From: Algoriphagus sp. TR-M9
GTDB taxonomy: Bacteria; Bacteroidota; Bacteroidia; Cytophagales; Cyclobacteriaceae
Assembly (NCBI RefSeq): GCF_027594545.1
Contig: NZ_CP115160.1
Location: 1,869,001 to 1,933,000, forward strand
DNA: 64,000 bases
Direction: 5' to 3'
Made by a program: the position numbers and the translations under genes. Positions 16,537 to 26,190 of this stretch are shown here, piece by piece. The stretch's first letter is position 1, and each line of letters opens with the position of its first letter. Below the pieces are notes generated by a model, which worked only from the letters and a program-made list of their open reading frames with translations, was not told the origin of the DNA and did not search any database.

Positions 16537-17373
16537 ATGAACGAACTCGGTTTAATTTCAAAATTACCCATCAATCGCTTCACGGATTTCGGGGCTTATT
16601 TAGCTTTAAGTTCAGGTGAAGAAGTGCTTTTGCCCCAAGGCTATCTAAAGGGAGAGGAAAAAGAGGGGGATGAGGTAGAAGTTTTTGTCTATACAGACAG
16701 CGAAGATCGGCCGGTGGCTGTGACCCAAAAACCTAAGGTTTTATTGGATGAATTTGCGGTTCTGGAAGTGAAAGAAGTGACCTCCTTTGGTGCTTTTTTA
16801 GACTGGGGCTTGCCAAAAGACCTCTTGGTTCCCAACTCAGAGATGGGCAAAAACATGGAAGTCGGGGAGAAATATCTGGTAAAAGTCTGCTTGGACTATA
16901 AAACCAATAGACTGATCGGGGTGAATAAGTACCGAGATTTTATCCGGCTTTCGCCTTTGGACTGGGAGGCTGGCAAGGAAGTGAGCGGGATGATTTTTGA
17001 AGAGACGGATTTGGGTTTTAAAGTGCTGGTGGAAAATGAGTTTGAGGGGCTGCTTTATAAAAATGAAGTATTTCAGCCACTGGAAATGGGAGAGGTGCGC
17101 AAGCTATTTATCAAGAAAAACAGAGAGGACGGAAAGCTGGACTTACAGTTATTGGCTCCCGGCCGCGCAAAATATGACGAGGGGTCAGAAAAAATCCTTT
17201 CGATTTTGGAATCAAAAGGATTTTTGGCTTTGCATGACAAGTCTGATCCGGAGGCGATCAAGGCTGAACTGGGGATGAGTAAGAAGCATTTTAAACAGTG
17301 CATAGGCCAACTTTATAAAGCCCGCATGATTCAGATTCAGCCAGATGGGATTAGTTTGAACGGATCGAATTGA
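16537..17373 (+). CDS. CvfB/YitL-family S1-domain RNA-binding protein
   Basis: A 278-residue protein with tandem S1-like OB-fold repeats: residues ~5-65 (TDFGAYLALSSGEEVLLPQ), ~70-140 (VTSFGAFLDWGLPKDLLVPN) and ~150-210 (ETDLGFKVLVENEFEGLLYK). A C-terminal winged-helix part follows (ILSILESKGFLALHDKSDPE, then MSKKHFKQCIGQLYKARMI). This is the layout of CvfB, an RNA-binding regulator of virulence and metabolism in Gram-positives. Its RNA targets here are unknown. Its last 23 bases overlap the converging ArsC-like gene. Confidence 0.9.
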   Translation: MNELGLISKLPINRFTDFGAYLALSSGEEVLLPQGYLKGEEKEGDEVEVFVYTDSEDRPVAVTQKPKVLLDEFAVLEVKEVTSFGAFLDWGLPKDLLVPNSEMGKNMEVGEKYLVKVCLDYKTNRLIGVNKYRDFIRLSPLDWEAGKEVSGMIFEETDLGFKVLVENEFEGLLYKNEVFQPLEMGEVRKLFIKKNREDGKLDLQLLAPGRAKYDEGSEKILSILESKGFLALHDKSDPEAIKAELGMSKKHFKQCIGQLYKARMIQIQPDGISLNGSN

Positions 17374-17725
17374 GCTTGAGTATATCCGTGGGAGTTAGAC
17401 AGAGTATCGCGTGATTTCGTAGTAAAGCGATAGGTGCCTTCACCAGATTGGGAGATTTCACCAATATATTCAGCCAACTTTCCTCGTCCCAGTTTTTGCC
17501 GGCGATATTTCGCTGGTATTCCGGATCTGCACGGTTGAGCAGGTCTTTCGCTCTCAGCTGCAGCTTGAGCAAGAGGCTATACCACTGGGTGGGTGTGAGC
17601 TTTTCCTTGGACAAATCAATGGAATTGACAAAGGGCGCAATGGATTTGGCGTATGCCAGAGTCTGCTTATCTACTGGCTGCGACGGCGAATGATAGAAAT
17701 ACAATTCTGAGGGATGGATTTTCAT
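17351..17725 (-). CDS. ArsC/Spx-fold protein without the catalytic cysteine
   Basis: A 124-residue protein aligning with the ArsC/Spx thioredoxin-like family. YHSPSQPVDKQTLA lies without gaps on the ArsC start YHNPRCSKSRQTLA, so the catalytic Cys is replaced by Gln. The end (ILVKSPNLVKAPIALLRNHA, then TPTDILKL) matches the ArsC IKRPIVV and PPEKVLEL region, but the phosphate-binding Arg is replaced by Ala. The only Cys is at ~110. It cannot work as an arsenate reductase; an Spx-like or regulatory role is possible. It overlaps the 3' end of the S1-domain gene. Confidence 0.7.
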   Translation of the reverse strand: MKIHPSELYFYHSPSQPVDKQTLAYAKSIAPFVNSIDLSKEKLTPTQWYSLLLKLQLRAKDLLNRADPEYQRNIAGKNWDEESWLNILVKSPNLVKAPIALLRNHAILCLTPTDILKLNSIRSN

Positions 17726-17827
17726 AGCTGGAGTGATTTAGTGTATTATAAGTTACTGAAAGTCTATCAATTATGCAAAATTTCCCTTTGGGAATTAAGT
17801 TTTTAAAAAGTAATAAATTCTGAAAAA

Positions 17828-18322
17828 TTGGAAATAGACCTTGAAAATTTCAGGAGAGAGAGTAAGTCAGAATATTCTTCTAATCAGAAATTGAAGAACC
17901 GTCTCAGAAAGGTAAAACCAAAGGTGCTGGATGAGCAGTTCAGTCAGCTCAATGACGAAGTGTTTGAGGAAATTGACTGTTTGGATTGTGCTAATTGCTG
18001 CAAGACTACCAGTCCTATTTTTCTGAATACGGATATTGATAGATTGGCCAAGGTCTTCAGGATGAAAAGCAGTGGGTTTATCGAGGAGTATCTGCACCGG
18101 GATGAAGAAGGGGATTTTGTATTGAATTCTTCGCCCTGTCCATTCTTGAATGAGGATAATAAATGCCTGGTGTACGAGGATAGGCCCAAGGCCTGCAGAG
18201 AATATCCCCATACCAATCGTAAAAAAATGCACGGAATTTTAACTTTAACGCTTAAAAATACGCTTGTTTGCCCTGCAGTTTTCAAAATTTTCCAGCAGAT
18301 TGGGAAGGATTATAGGAAGTAA
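17828..18322 (+). CDS. YkgJ-family cysteine-cluster protein (putative zinc/iron-chelating)
   Basis: A 164-residue protein with the CxxCxxCC-like cluster (CLDCANCCKTTSPIFL) and later cysteines in SSPCPFLNEDNKCLVYEDRP and KACREYPH, the pattern of the CxxCxxCC family (PF03692) thought to bind zinc or iron-sulfur. Function is not established for the family. The frame opens with TTG at 17828 (MEIDLENF). Much later Met codons lie past the first part, so the TTG start is accepted with moderate confidence. The gene lies 46 bases ahead of the ROK kinase. Confidence 0.85.
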   Translation: MEIDLENFRRESKSEYSSNQKLKNRLRKVKPKVLDEQFSQLNDEVFEEIDCLDCANCCKTTSPIFLNTDIDRLAKVFRMKSSGFIEEYLHRDEEGDFVLNSSPCPFLNEDNKCLVYEDRPKACREYPHTNRKKMHGILTLTLKNTLVCPAVFKIFQQIGKDYRK

Positions 18323-18368
18323 AATATTTCTTTTGCTTTTTTGAAGACATAAACCTATTAATAATACT

Positions 18369-19301
18369 ATGCAAAATCAGGAGGCGCACTTCCTAGGTGT
18401 GGACGTGGGGGGAACCCATTTGAAAATCGGACTTGTAGATAAGCAAGGAAATATTTTAGACTTTGAAAAAGAGGATACCACTCCTTACCGTGATGATCCT
18501 GATGGTTTTGGACCGTGTTTTATTAAAGGTTTAGGCAAATACTTGAAGAAATATCCCCAAGTCAAAAATATTGGGATCGGCCTGCCCGGTATGATCTCCA
18601 AAGACAGAACCACGGCCATTGAAATCCCTGCCATCCCAGACTTAAACGGTTTCAATTTAAAAGGCGGACTGGAAGAAGCTTACCCAGATCATGAGTTTTC
18701 ATTGGAAAACGATGCTGCTGCAGCAGCTATTGGTGAGTTTTATTTTGGGAAAGATGATCCAGCTGAAAATTTTCTTTTCATTACTATGGGAACCGGCATA
18801 GGTAGTGCCCTGGTCTTAGATGGCCAGGTGTTCAAAGGTTCCAGAGGTAATGCCATGGAGATGGGTCACATGCTTTCCAAAGGCAGTGCCCGACTAGAGA
18901 CGCTGATCGGTAGACAGGGAATCCTGAATATCATGTCCAGAATGATAGCAGCCTATCCTGAGAAAGCAGGAGAACTGGTGGGGGCAACCCTAGGAACTCA
19001 CCTCTTAGTGGATACTGCCAAGGCCGGTAACCCGGTATCTTTGATGGTTTTCGAGGAAGTAGGAATGATCATGGGGGAGGCTATAGTTTCTGCTATTCGT
19101 ATTCTGGATGTCACCGACGTGTATTTTGGAGGTGGGATATCCGCCGGATTGGAGTTTATGATGCCTACGCTAGAGCGGACCATCAAGCAGTACCTTTCCC
19201 AGTATTATGGTAAAGACTTGGTACTGAAAAAAGCAACTTTAGAAAACAATGCCGGCACCCTTGGAGCTGCGGCTTTGTGTTTTATGGGTTCAGGTTTGTA
19301 A
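18369..19301 (+). CDS. ROK-family sugar kinase (glucokinase-like)
   Basis: A 310-residue kinase. The N-terminal ATP site is LGVDVGGTHLKIGLVD, the sugar-binding part SLENDAAAAAIGEFYFG, and the second phosphate loop FITMGTGIGSALVLDG. The ROK zinc-binding motif CxCGxxGC is missing; its position reads MEMGHMLSKGSARLETLIGR, with the His of GH present. Such zinc-less ROK proteins are common among Bacteroidota glucokinases. Probable role: phosphorylating glucose or another hexose. Its terminator sits inside the opposing gene. Confidence 0.9.
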   Translation: MQNQEAHFLGVDVGGTHLKIGLVDKQGNILDFEKEDTTPYRDDPDGFGPCFIKGLGKYLKKYPQVKNIGIGLPGMISKDRTTAIEIPAIPDLNGFNLKGGLEEAYPDHEFSLENDAAAAAIGEFYFGKDDPAENFLFITMGTGIGSALVLDGQVFKGSRGNAMEMGHMLSKGSARLETLIGRQGILNIMSRMIAAYPEKAGELVGATLGTHLLVDTAKAGNPVSLMVFEEVGMIMGEAIVSAIRILDVTDVYFGGGISAGLEFMMPTLERTIKQYLSQYYGKDLVLKKATLENNAGTLGAAALCFMGSGL

Positions 19302-19668
19302 CTGTAACCTCAGATACCCTGCTCAATGAATTCATTCGAAAAAGAACCTTCAGAGGTTCTTTTTCTATTTCTACCCCTTCACACGTCTGGCTAGGCTCCA
19401 AGAAGTAAAAAAAGAAGCTTTGGCTTTTGTCAGCCAATTCCACTCGGTCTGGCCTACCAAATGTTTTGATGATAGCCTGGTTATCTGCACCCAGAAAAGT
19501 ATGCCTCATTTCTTCAAAAGCATCCAAATCCTGTAGTCTAAGGCCTTTGCAACCATAGCGGTCTGCTTTCCAGTTGGAAATGTTAATGGCTCCAGTTTCC
19601 AGCTTGGAACTGCAGGAAAAAGCAAAAAGCATACTGATGACTAGAAGGGTGAAGTTGATTCTGCGCAT
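19282..19668 (-). CDS. Small lipoprotein, unknown function
   Basis: A 128-residue protein. The signal peptide with lipobox is MRRINFTLLVISMLFAFSC, and the lipidated residue is Cys19. The mature part has CKGLRLQDLDAFEEMRHTFL and AIIKTFGRPDRVEL, which recall SmpA/BamE-like small lipoproteins, where a ...GxPxxv segment is typical, but similarity is limited. An ATG at 19668 is preferred to a much longer frame starting with TTG. Its last 20 bases overlap the ROK gene, and its codons for EKEPLKVLF encode that gene's terminator stem on the other strand. Confidence 0.8.
   Translation of the reverse strand: MRRINFTLLVISMLFAFSCSSKLETGAINISNWKADRYGCKGLRLQDLDAFEEMRHTFLGADNQAIIKTFGRPDRVELADKSQSFFFYFLEPSQTCEGVEIEKEPLKVLFRMNSLSRVSEVTVTNLNP
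19339..19364 (+). terminator. Terminator of the ROK kinase gene, within the opposing CDS
   Basis: An 11-bp stem (19339-19349 with 19354-19364), loop TCAG, followed on the plus strand by CTATTT with the stem itself ending in five Ts. It lies 38 bases after the ROK stop and inside codons of the minus-strand lipoprotein gene. Confidence 0.75.
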
Positions 19669-19672
19669 GAAT

Positions 19673-20905
19673 TTAAAGCGAGGCCGAAGGGATTTTTGAA
19701 TTGAGCTGTTGGTTTTTCCACAGCCAGGTGATAGAGAATGCTGCAAAGGTACCCAATGCAGGATAAAGAATTGGCAAAGGTAGGAGAGTTTGACCGATGA
19801 AAAACACAATGCCTGCAAAAGCTAAAATTCGCAAAACCTCCTGCGGAAAGTACCAGCTTCTCTTTTCGAATATACCTGAGAAACTTACCGTAGTCCAAAT
19901 GATGATGGCACTGATGAGCACCTTTGGCAGCCAGGTGAAATTGTTTACTTCGAAAAGGAAATATCCAGTGAGCACCAGTAGGAGGGTATATTGTACAAGT
20001 ACATACCAGTTCATCGTGCTGGGCACTACGGTGTCAAATTTCTGGTAATTGCTTTCTATTTCTTTTGGGCTACGGTATCCGCCAAGGTACTCTGGAAGCC
20101 AGCCCGGCTTCTTGACCAGGTACTTTACCTTGTCAGACCAGTTTTTGATTTGCTTTAGCTCCTGCTTCATAGTAGCATAGTGTGCCAGGTTTACCCATAC
20201 CGGGTTCCAGCTGTTGACCGGAGTGGTGATTCCGTAAGTGGGTGTTTCCTCTTCTTTCTGAAATGTACCAAACCACTTGTCGAAAAGTATAAATGTGCCA
20301 CCGTGATTTTTATCTATGTATTTAGGATTTCGTCCATGATGCACTCTGTGATGAGAAGGCGTGTTGAGGAAGTGTTCCAGAAAACCCATTTTGCCGATGG
20401 CTTCGGTGTGAATCCAGAATTGGTACAGCAAATTAATACCAGAGGCCAACACCAACATAACCGGATCAAAACCCAGAAAAGCTAGAGGAAAATAAAAGAA
20501 GAAGGTCCAGAGGGTCTGGGTACTACTTTGCCGCAAGGCTACAGAGAGATTATACTCTTCGCTGGAGTGATGAACTACGTGTCCTCCCCAGAACAGGTTA
20601 ATTTCATGACTCATCCTATGTGCCCAATAATAGCAAAAGTCATAAAGGAAGAACAAGAGGAGGAAAGTCCATATCGTATTGGGAATTTGAAAAAGAGCTG
20701 CTTTTTCAAAAATCAAGGTATAAATGCCTATGGACAGGACTTTGATAAAAACTCCGGTCACCTGGGAGAGTACGCCGCAGTTGATATTAGTGATGGCATC
20801 ATTTAGCCGGTAACCCGGATGTTTTTGAAATCGCAGGGCGATCATTTCAATAGCCATCAAAATGAAATACATGGGGATGGCAATTACTACTGGACTGAGA
20901 TTCAT
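19673..20905 (-). CDS. Sterol desaturase / fatty acid hydroxylase superfamily membrane protein
   Basis: A 410-residue di-iron integral membrane protein. Histidine clusters are HRMSHEINLFWGGHVVHHSS (HxxxH and HxxHH types) and HTEAIGKMGFLEHFLNTPSH with HHRVHHGRN. Several hydrophobic segments flank them, with more at the C-terminal end (VQYTLLLVLTGYFLF, FAGIVFFIGQTLL). The typical role is C-H oxidation of membrane lipids (hydroxylation or desaturation, as with hopanoid, ornithine-lipid or carotenoid substrates). Its product is unknown. ATG at 20905 chosen over a TTG 33 bases upstream. It ends 4 bases before the lipoprotein start, so they are an operon. Confidence 0.9.
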   Translation of the reverse strand: MNLSPVVIAIPMYFILMAIEMIALRFQKHPGYRLNDAITNINCGVLSQVTGVFIKVLSIGIYTLIFEKAALFQIPNTIWTFLLLFFLYDFCYYWAHRMSHEINLFWGGHVVHHSSEEYNLSVALRQSSTQTLWTFFFYFPLAFLGFDPVMLVLASGINLLYQFWIHTEAIGKMGFLEHFLNTPSHHRVHHGRNPKYIDKNHGGTFILFDKWFGTFQKEEETPTYGITTPVNSWNPVWVNLAHYATMKQELKQIKNWSDKVKYLVKKPGWLPEYLGGYRSPKEIESNYQKFDTVVPSTMNWYVLVQYTLLLVLTGYFLFEVNNFTWLPKVLISAIIIWTTVSFSGIFEKRSWYFPQEVLRILAFAGIVFFIGQTLLPLPILYPALGTFAAFSITWLWKNQQLNSKIPSASL

Positions 20906-21020
20906 TATTTTGGGCTTTATTCTGACGCTAATTGGCAAATATAAAGATAAAAGGATGTACGAATAGTCCGAATCTGTTTGCTCAAATCCTTTATATTAGC
21001 GCATTCAATACCCTTCGATT

Positions 21021-21506
21021 ATGTATCACCGATTCGGAAAATCCTTCTATTTTCTTAGCATTGCCTTATTTGTTTTCTTCTTATTGTACTTCTATGCAGC
21101 TTTACCGGAAAAGGTAAGCTATAGCCTGGACAGTGGAGCTGAGCTGATCAGCAGGAGTTCATTCTTCTATGGAATGATCGCGGCCTTTATTATCATTAAC
21201 CTGGCAGTTCTACTCCCGCCTAAGTTGCTGGAGACAAAAAGTAACAGAAGTCTGAGTAGTGTTTTTCCAAAGGGAGACAATTACCGCGATTATTTCCTTA
21301 CCTGGTTTTACTCTTTTGGGGGGATTATTAACTTCAGTTTGGCGTTTTTGGTGTTTTATACTCATGCGCTGAACAATCAGGAAGAACTCGCTGCCAGCGA
21401 ATACAACCTGTTTTTTTACCTGATACCTATTCTCTTTGCGGTTTGGGTGGTCAGTTTCTTCATCATTTTGGTGGGCAAATTCACACAGGTAAAAAATAAG
21501 TCATAA
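21021..21506 (+). CDS. Hypothetical four-segment membrane protein
   Basis: A 161-residue protein with four hydrophobic segments (SIALFVFFLLYFYAAL, GMIAAFIIINLAVLLPP, SFGGIINFSLAFLVFYT, LIPILFAVWVVSFFIILV). It resembles no family I can name. The start ATG follows an AT-rich stretch and the gene ends 24 bases before parE, so it may be read together with topoisomerase IV. Its conserved context could be tested across Cytophagales. Confidence 0.75.
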   Translation: MYHRFGKSFYFLSIALFVFFLLYFYAALPEKVSYSLDSGAELISRSSFFYGMIAAFIIINLAVLLPPKLLETKSNRSLSSVFPKGDNYRDYFLTWFYSFGGIINFSLAFLVFYTHALNNQEELAASEYNLFFYLIPILFAVWVVSFFIILVGKFTQVKNKS

Positions 21507-21529
21507 GTCAAACCTGAGATTAACTAACT

Positions 21530-23431
21530 ATGGCAGATTCAGTAAAATATACAGAAGATAGTATCAAATCTCTCGATTGGAGGGAGCATATCCGTCTGCG
21601 GCCAGGGATGTATATCGGTAAGCTTGGAGATGGAAGTGCTCAGGATGATGGCATCTACGTATTGGTCAAGGAGGTTCTGGACAATTCTATCGATGAACAC
21701 ATGATGGGGTATGGCAGGACCATAGAAGTCAAAATCTCTGAGCATAAGGTGGAAGTACGGGATTATGGCCGTGGCATCCCTCTGGGGAAGGTTATAGACT
21801 GTGTGTCTAAAATCAATACCGGCGGTAAGTATGATTCCGGCGCATTCCAAAAGTCAGTAGGACTAAACGGTGTGGGTACAAAAGCTGTGAATGCCCTGTC
21901 CGACTTTTTCAAAGTACAAGCGTACAGAGATGGGCAAACCAAAGTGGCAGAATTTGAAAAGGGTAATCTGGTAAATGACGCCCCGGTGACCAAAACCTCC
22001 GACCGAAATGGGACTAAGGTGGTTTTTAGCCCAGATGCAAGCATTTTTAAGAATTATCACTTCATTCCAGAATACCTGGAAAACCAAATTTGGAACTATG
22101 CTTATCTAAATGCAGGTCTGACCATAAATTTCAATGGTAAAAAGTATTTCTCGGACAGAGGGCTTTACGATTTACTATCCAATAAAATAGACGAGGAAAG
22201 TCAGCGATATCCCATCATTCACCTCAAAGGCAATGATATAGAAGTCGCAATCACTCACTCCAATCAATATGGGGAAGAGTATTATTCTTTTGTCAACGGG
22301 CAGTACACCACCCAGGGTGGTACACACCTCGCGGCATTTAGGGAATCTGTAGTCCGTACCGTTCGGGAGTTTTTCAAAAAGGATTATGATGCCTCCGACA
22401 TTCGGCAGAGTATAGTAGCATCCATATCTATACGAGTTCAGGAGCCGGTTTTTGAGTCTCAGACCAAGACCAAATTAGGATCTCAATCTGTAGGACCTGA
22501 TGGGCCTACTGTGCGTACTTTCGTCAATGATTTCCTAAAGGTGGAGCTGGACAATTACCTGCATAAAAACCCGGCGGTGGCAGATGCACTCCTGAAAAGG
22601 ATTTTACAATCAGAAAGAGAACGAAAGGAAATTTCGGGAATTAAAAAGCTGGCAAATGAGCGGGCTAAAAAAGCCAATCTACATAACAAAAAGCTGAGAG
22701 ATTGCCGGGTGCACTACGATGATCCGAAGGCAAATGAAGATGCAAAGAATAATACCATGCTTTTCCTTACCGAGGGAGATTCGGCCTCAGGTTCCATTAC
22801 TAAATCCCGTGATGTACAGACTCAGGCGGTATTTTCACTGCGAGGAAAGCCACTGAACTGTTTTGGTATGACCAAAAAAGTGGTATATGAAAATGAAGAA
22901 TTCAACCTTCTGCAGCATGCATTGAATATAGAAGATGGCATTGAAAATCTTCGCTATAGAAAAATTGTGATTGCCACGGATGCCGATGTTGATGGAATGC
23001 ATATTCGACTGCTGGTGATGACCTATTTTCTACAGTTTTTTCCTGACTTGGTAAAAAATGGTCATTTGTTTATTCTGGAAACCCCACTTTTCAGAGTGCG
23101 AAATAAGAAGGAAACCATCTATTGCTACTCGGATGAGGAGCGGCAGCGTGCCATTCACAAACTGGGAGGTAAACCCGAGATTACCCGATTTAAAGGGCTG
23201 GGAGAGATTTCGCCGGAGGAATTTGGCGGGTTTATAGGTGAAGATATCCGCCTGGAGCCGATTATCCTCAATAAGGAAACCAAGATCGCAGATCTCTTGA
23301 CCTTTTATATGGGTAAGAATACACCAAACAGGCAGAATTTCATCATCAAGAATCTGAAGATCGAAAAGGACTTGGCACTGGATGATCCTAAAAATAATGT
23401 AGGAGAAAGCGATGAGAATGAGGCGGCTTAA
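21530..23431 (+). CDS. parE: DNA topoisomerase IV subunit B
   Basis: A 633-residue ATPase subunit that, with ParC, decatenates daughter chromosomes. The GHKL ATPase domain is at the start: [15 protein letters not shown] (Glu48, Asn52), then [10 protein letters not shown] and [14 protein letters not shown]. The transducer follows, then the TOPRIM domain with [13 protein letters not shown] and [12 protein letters not shown]. Length fits ParE; GyrB of this phylum is near 645-650, so ParE rather than GyrB is inferred from the pairing with a downstream ParC-type A subunit that has a short C-terminal region. ParC follows 125 bases later. Confidence 0.92.
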   Translation: MADSVKYTEDSIKSLDWREHIRLRPGMYIGKLGDGSAQDDGIYVLVKEVLDNSIDEHMMGYGRTIEVKISEHKVEVRDYGRGIPLGKVIDCVSKINTGGKYDSGAFQKSVGLNGVGTKAVNALSDFFKVQAYRDGQTKVAEFEKGNLVNDAPVTKTSDRNGTKVVFSPDASIFKNYHFIPEYLENQIWNYAYLNAGLTINFNGKKYFSDRGLYDLLSNKIDEESQRYPIIHLKGNDIEVAITHSNQYGEEYYSFVNGQYTTQGGTHLAAFRESVVRTVREFFKKDYDASDIRQSIVASISIRVQEPVFESQTKTKLGSQSVGPDGPTVRTFVNDFLKVELDNYLHKNPAVADALLKRILQSERERKEISGIKKLANERAKKANLHNKKLRDCRVHYDDPKANEDAKNNTMLFLTEGDSASGSITKSRDVQTQAVFSLRGKPLNCFGMTKKVVYENEEFNLLQHALNIEDGIENLRYRKIVIATDADVDGMHIRLLVMTYFLQFFPDLVKNGHLFILETPLFRVRNKKETIYCYSDEERQRAIHKLGGKPEITRFKGLGEISPEEFGGFIGEDIRLEPIILNKETKIADLLTFYMGKNTPNRQNFIIKNLKIEKDLALDDPKNNVGESDENEAA

Positions 23432-23556
23432 TAAATATGCTCTGGTGCTGCAGTAATTGCGCTTCGGGTTTAGGTGAAATAAATAATTATTTGAATTATG
23501 ATCTCGGCTGGCTTGGTCTTTTTGACTTTCCGGCTTTATAATTATTGGATTATACG

Positions 23557-26172
23557 ATGAGTGAAGAAAAGGAATTACCAGAAAATTCAGATGATGCGAT
23601 GCAGAATGCAGTCCCGGTGACGGGAATGTATAAGGAGTGGTTTTTAGACTATGCATCTTATGTGATATTGGAGCGGGCAGTACCTGCGATAGAGGATGGA
23701 TTGAAACCAGTGCAGCGCAGGATTTTGCATGCCATGAAGGAGATGGATGATGGCCGGTTCAATAAGGTGGCCAATATCATCGGTCAATCCATGCAATATC
23801 ACCCGCACGGAGATGCTTCCATTGGAGATGCCATCGTGAACCTGGGCCAAAAAGAACTGTTGATAGAAACCCAGGGTAACTGGGGAGATGTGCGCACCGG
23901 TGACCGTGCAGCAGCGGCAAGATACATCGAGGCCAGGCTTTCAAAGTTTGCTTTGGAAATCCTCTTCAATGCGCAGACCACTGAATGGCAGGTTTCCTAT
24001 GATGGAAGAAAAAGAGAACCCGTCACCCTCCCGGTAAAATTCCCCTTATTGCTAGCTCAGGGAGTGGAAGGGATCGCTGTGGGGCTTTCTACCAAGATTC
24101 TACCTCATAACTTCTGTGAGTTGATCGAAGCTTCTATTGAGGTATTGAAAGGAAATGAAACCAATATTTTACCGGATTTCATTACAGGCGGGCTGGCAGA
24201 TTTTTCTGAATATAATGAAGGACTTCGTGGCGGTAAGATCAAGGTTAGAGCAAGGATAGAAGAGGAGGATAGCAAGACTTTATTGATCAAAGAGATACCT
24301 TATGGTACTACTACAGATTCTTTGATAGAATCTATCCTGAAGGCAAACGATAAAGGCAAGATCAAAATCAAAAAAGTAGTAGACAATACTGCCAAGGATG
24401 TGGAGATTGCCATACAGCTCGCATCGGGTACTTCCCCAAATGTCACTATTGACGCCCTATATGCATTTACGGATTGCGAGGTCTCTATATCTCCCAATGC
24501 CTGTGTGATCGTCAAAGACACGCCGGTATTCCTGACTGTCAATGATATCCTGAAATACAACACCAAGCAGACCAAAGCCTTACTGAAACGTGAGCTAGAG
24601 ATCCGTAAAGGTGAACTGATGGAGAAATTATTGTTTTCTTCCCTGGAAAAAATATTCATTGAAAACAGAATTTACCGAGATATAGAAGAGTGTACCACTT
24701 GGGAAGAGGTGCTGGAAGCCATAGACAAGGGGCTAGATCCATATAAGCCTGATTTTTATAGGGAAATCACCACAGACGACCTGGTTCGATTGACTGAAAT
24801 TAAGATAAAGAGAATATCCAAGTTTGATGCTTTCAAGGCTGATGAGCTGATGAAAAAACTTCAGGACGAGCTCAAGGAAGTCAATCACCATTTGAGGCAC
24901 CTGACGGACTATGCGATTCTCTATTATCAGAATTTGCTAGCCAAGTATGGCAAAGGCAGGGAGCGTAAAACTGAAATCAGAGAGTTTGATACCATACAGG
25001 CCAATGTAGTAGCAGCAAACAACGCCAAGCTTTACGTCAATCGTAAGGATGGTTTTGTGGGCTATGCTTTAAAGAAAGAAGAATTCGTCAGTGATTGCTC
25101 GGATCTGGACGATATCATAGTGATCCGAAAGGACGGGGTATGTATGGTATCCAAAATTCAGGAAAAGAACTTCATGGGCAAGGATATTCTCTATGTAGGA
25201 GTTTTCCGCAAGGGTGACGAGCGAATGGTTTACAACCTTATTTACCTTGATGGAGCCACGGGCAGAGCAATGGTTAAGCGTTTCCAGGTTTTGGCAGTGA
25301 CTCGGGATAAAGAGTATCCGCTCACCAAAGGAACCAAAGGAAGTAAAGTGCTCTACTTGACTGCAAATTCAAACGGAGAGGCAGAAATCGTTACTGTTTA
25401 TCTTACCCAGGGGGCAAAAGCCAGGGTGAAAGTTTTTGATTTTGATTTTGCTTCCATAGATATCAAAGGACGTGGAGCAGGTGGGAATATCATGACCAGA
25501 TATCCAGTCCGCAAAATCCAACTCAAAATGGAAGGTGTATCCACACTTGGAGGTCTGGACATCTATTACGACTCGGTAGTGGGCAGACTGAATACCGAAG
25601 AGCGAGGTAAAAAAATAGGGAATTTCCTAGGTGATGACCGGGTAATTGTATGCTATAAGAGTGGAGATTATGAGCTGACCAGTTTCGAGCTGACCAATAG
25701 GTACGATGCACCAAATGTATTGTTGATCGAGAAGTTTGATCCCGATAAAGTGCTATCAGCCATTTACTTTGACGGGGCTAGTAAAAGCTATTATGTAAAG
25801 AGATTCCAAGTGGAAACTACTACCCTGAACAAGAAATTCAACTTTATTTCTGATCATAGAAATTCCCATTTAGCGGTGATTTCTTCTGAAAAACAACCTC
25901 AGGTGAAAGTGCTCTTGATGAAGAATAAGCAAGAAGAGGAAATGGAGTATGACCTGGATATGCTCATCGATGTGAAAGGCTGGAGAGCGGTAGGAAATAA
26001 ACTATCCACCTATGAGGTCAAATCTATCCAGTTGCTTGAGTCAGTGAAGGACAAAAAGCCGGTGGGTAAAGCAGAGGAGCAAAAAGATGATGAAGACCTA
26101 GACGTGGGAACTACTATAGATTTGTCGGTCAAGAAAGATGAAGATGATGAAGAACAATTGGGGTTATTTTAA
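23557..26172 (+). CDS. parC: DNA topoisomerase IV subunit A
   Basis: An 871-residue DNA-cleaving subunit. The catalytic Tyr123 is in RAAAARYIEARLS, and the DNA-gate region starts KEWFLDYASYVILERAVPAI. QYHPHGDASIGDAIVNLGQK contains the quinolone-site pattern, with Ser/Ala-type residues in ASIGDA. Coiled-coil tower and C-terminal beta-pinwheel follow, and the end is highly acidic (DEDLDVGTTIDLSVKKDEDDEE). ATG at 23557; an in-frame TTG lies 12 bases upstream. Usual length for Bacteroidota ParC. Confidence 0.92.
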   Translation: MSEEKELPENSDDAMQNAVPVTGMYKEWFLDYASYVILERAVPAIEDGLKPVQRRILHAMKEMDDGRFNKVANIIGQSMQYHPHGDASIGDAIVNLGQKELLIETQGNWGDVRTGDRAAAARYIEARLSKFALEILFNAQTTEWQVSYDGRKREPVTLPVKFPLLLAQGVEGIAVGLSTKILPHNFCELIEASIEVLKGNETNILPDFITGGLADFSEYNEGLRGGKIKVRARIEEEDSKTLLIKEIPYGTTTDSLIESILKANDKGKIKIKKVVDNTAKDVEIAIQLASGTSPNVTIDALYAFTDCEVSISPNACVIVKDTPVFLTVNDILKYNTKQTKALLKRELEIRKGELMEKLLFSSLEKIFIENRIYRDIEECTTWEEVLEAIDKGLDPYKPDFYREITTDDLVRLTEIKIKRISKFDAFKADELMKKLQDELKEVNHHLRHLTDYAILYYQNLLAKYGKGRERKTEIREFDTIQANVVAANNAKLYVNRKDGFVGYALKKEEFVSDCSDLDDIIVIRKDGVCMVSKIQEKNFMGKDILYVGVFRKGDERMVYNLIYLDGATGRAMVKRFQVLAVTRDKEYPLTKGTKGSKVLYLTANSNGEAEIVTVYLTQGAKARVKVFDFDFASIDIKGRGAGGNIMTRYPVRKIQLKMEGVSTLGGLDIYYDSVVGRLNTEERGKKIGNFLGDDRVIVCYKSGDYELTSFELTNRYDAPNVLLIEKFDPDKVLSAIYFDGASKSYYVKRFQVETTTLNKKFNFISDHRNSHLAVISSEKQPQVKVLLMKNKQEEEMEYDLDMLIDVKGWRAVGNKLSTYEVKSIQLLESVKDKKPVGKAEEQKDDEDLDVGTTIDLSVKKDEDDEEQLGLF

Positions 26173-26190
26173 AAAGCTCCTTTTCTGCCT

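Noticed and set aside
23030..23656. A 208-residue frame on the minus strand across parE/parC
   Set aside because: It runs opposite to the conserved topoisomerase frames and through the gap between them, with no motif.
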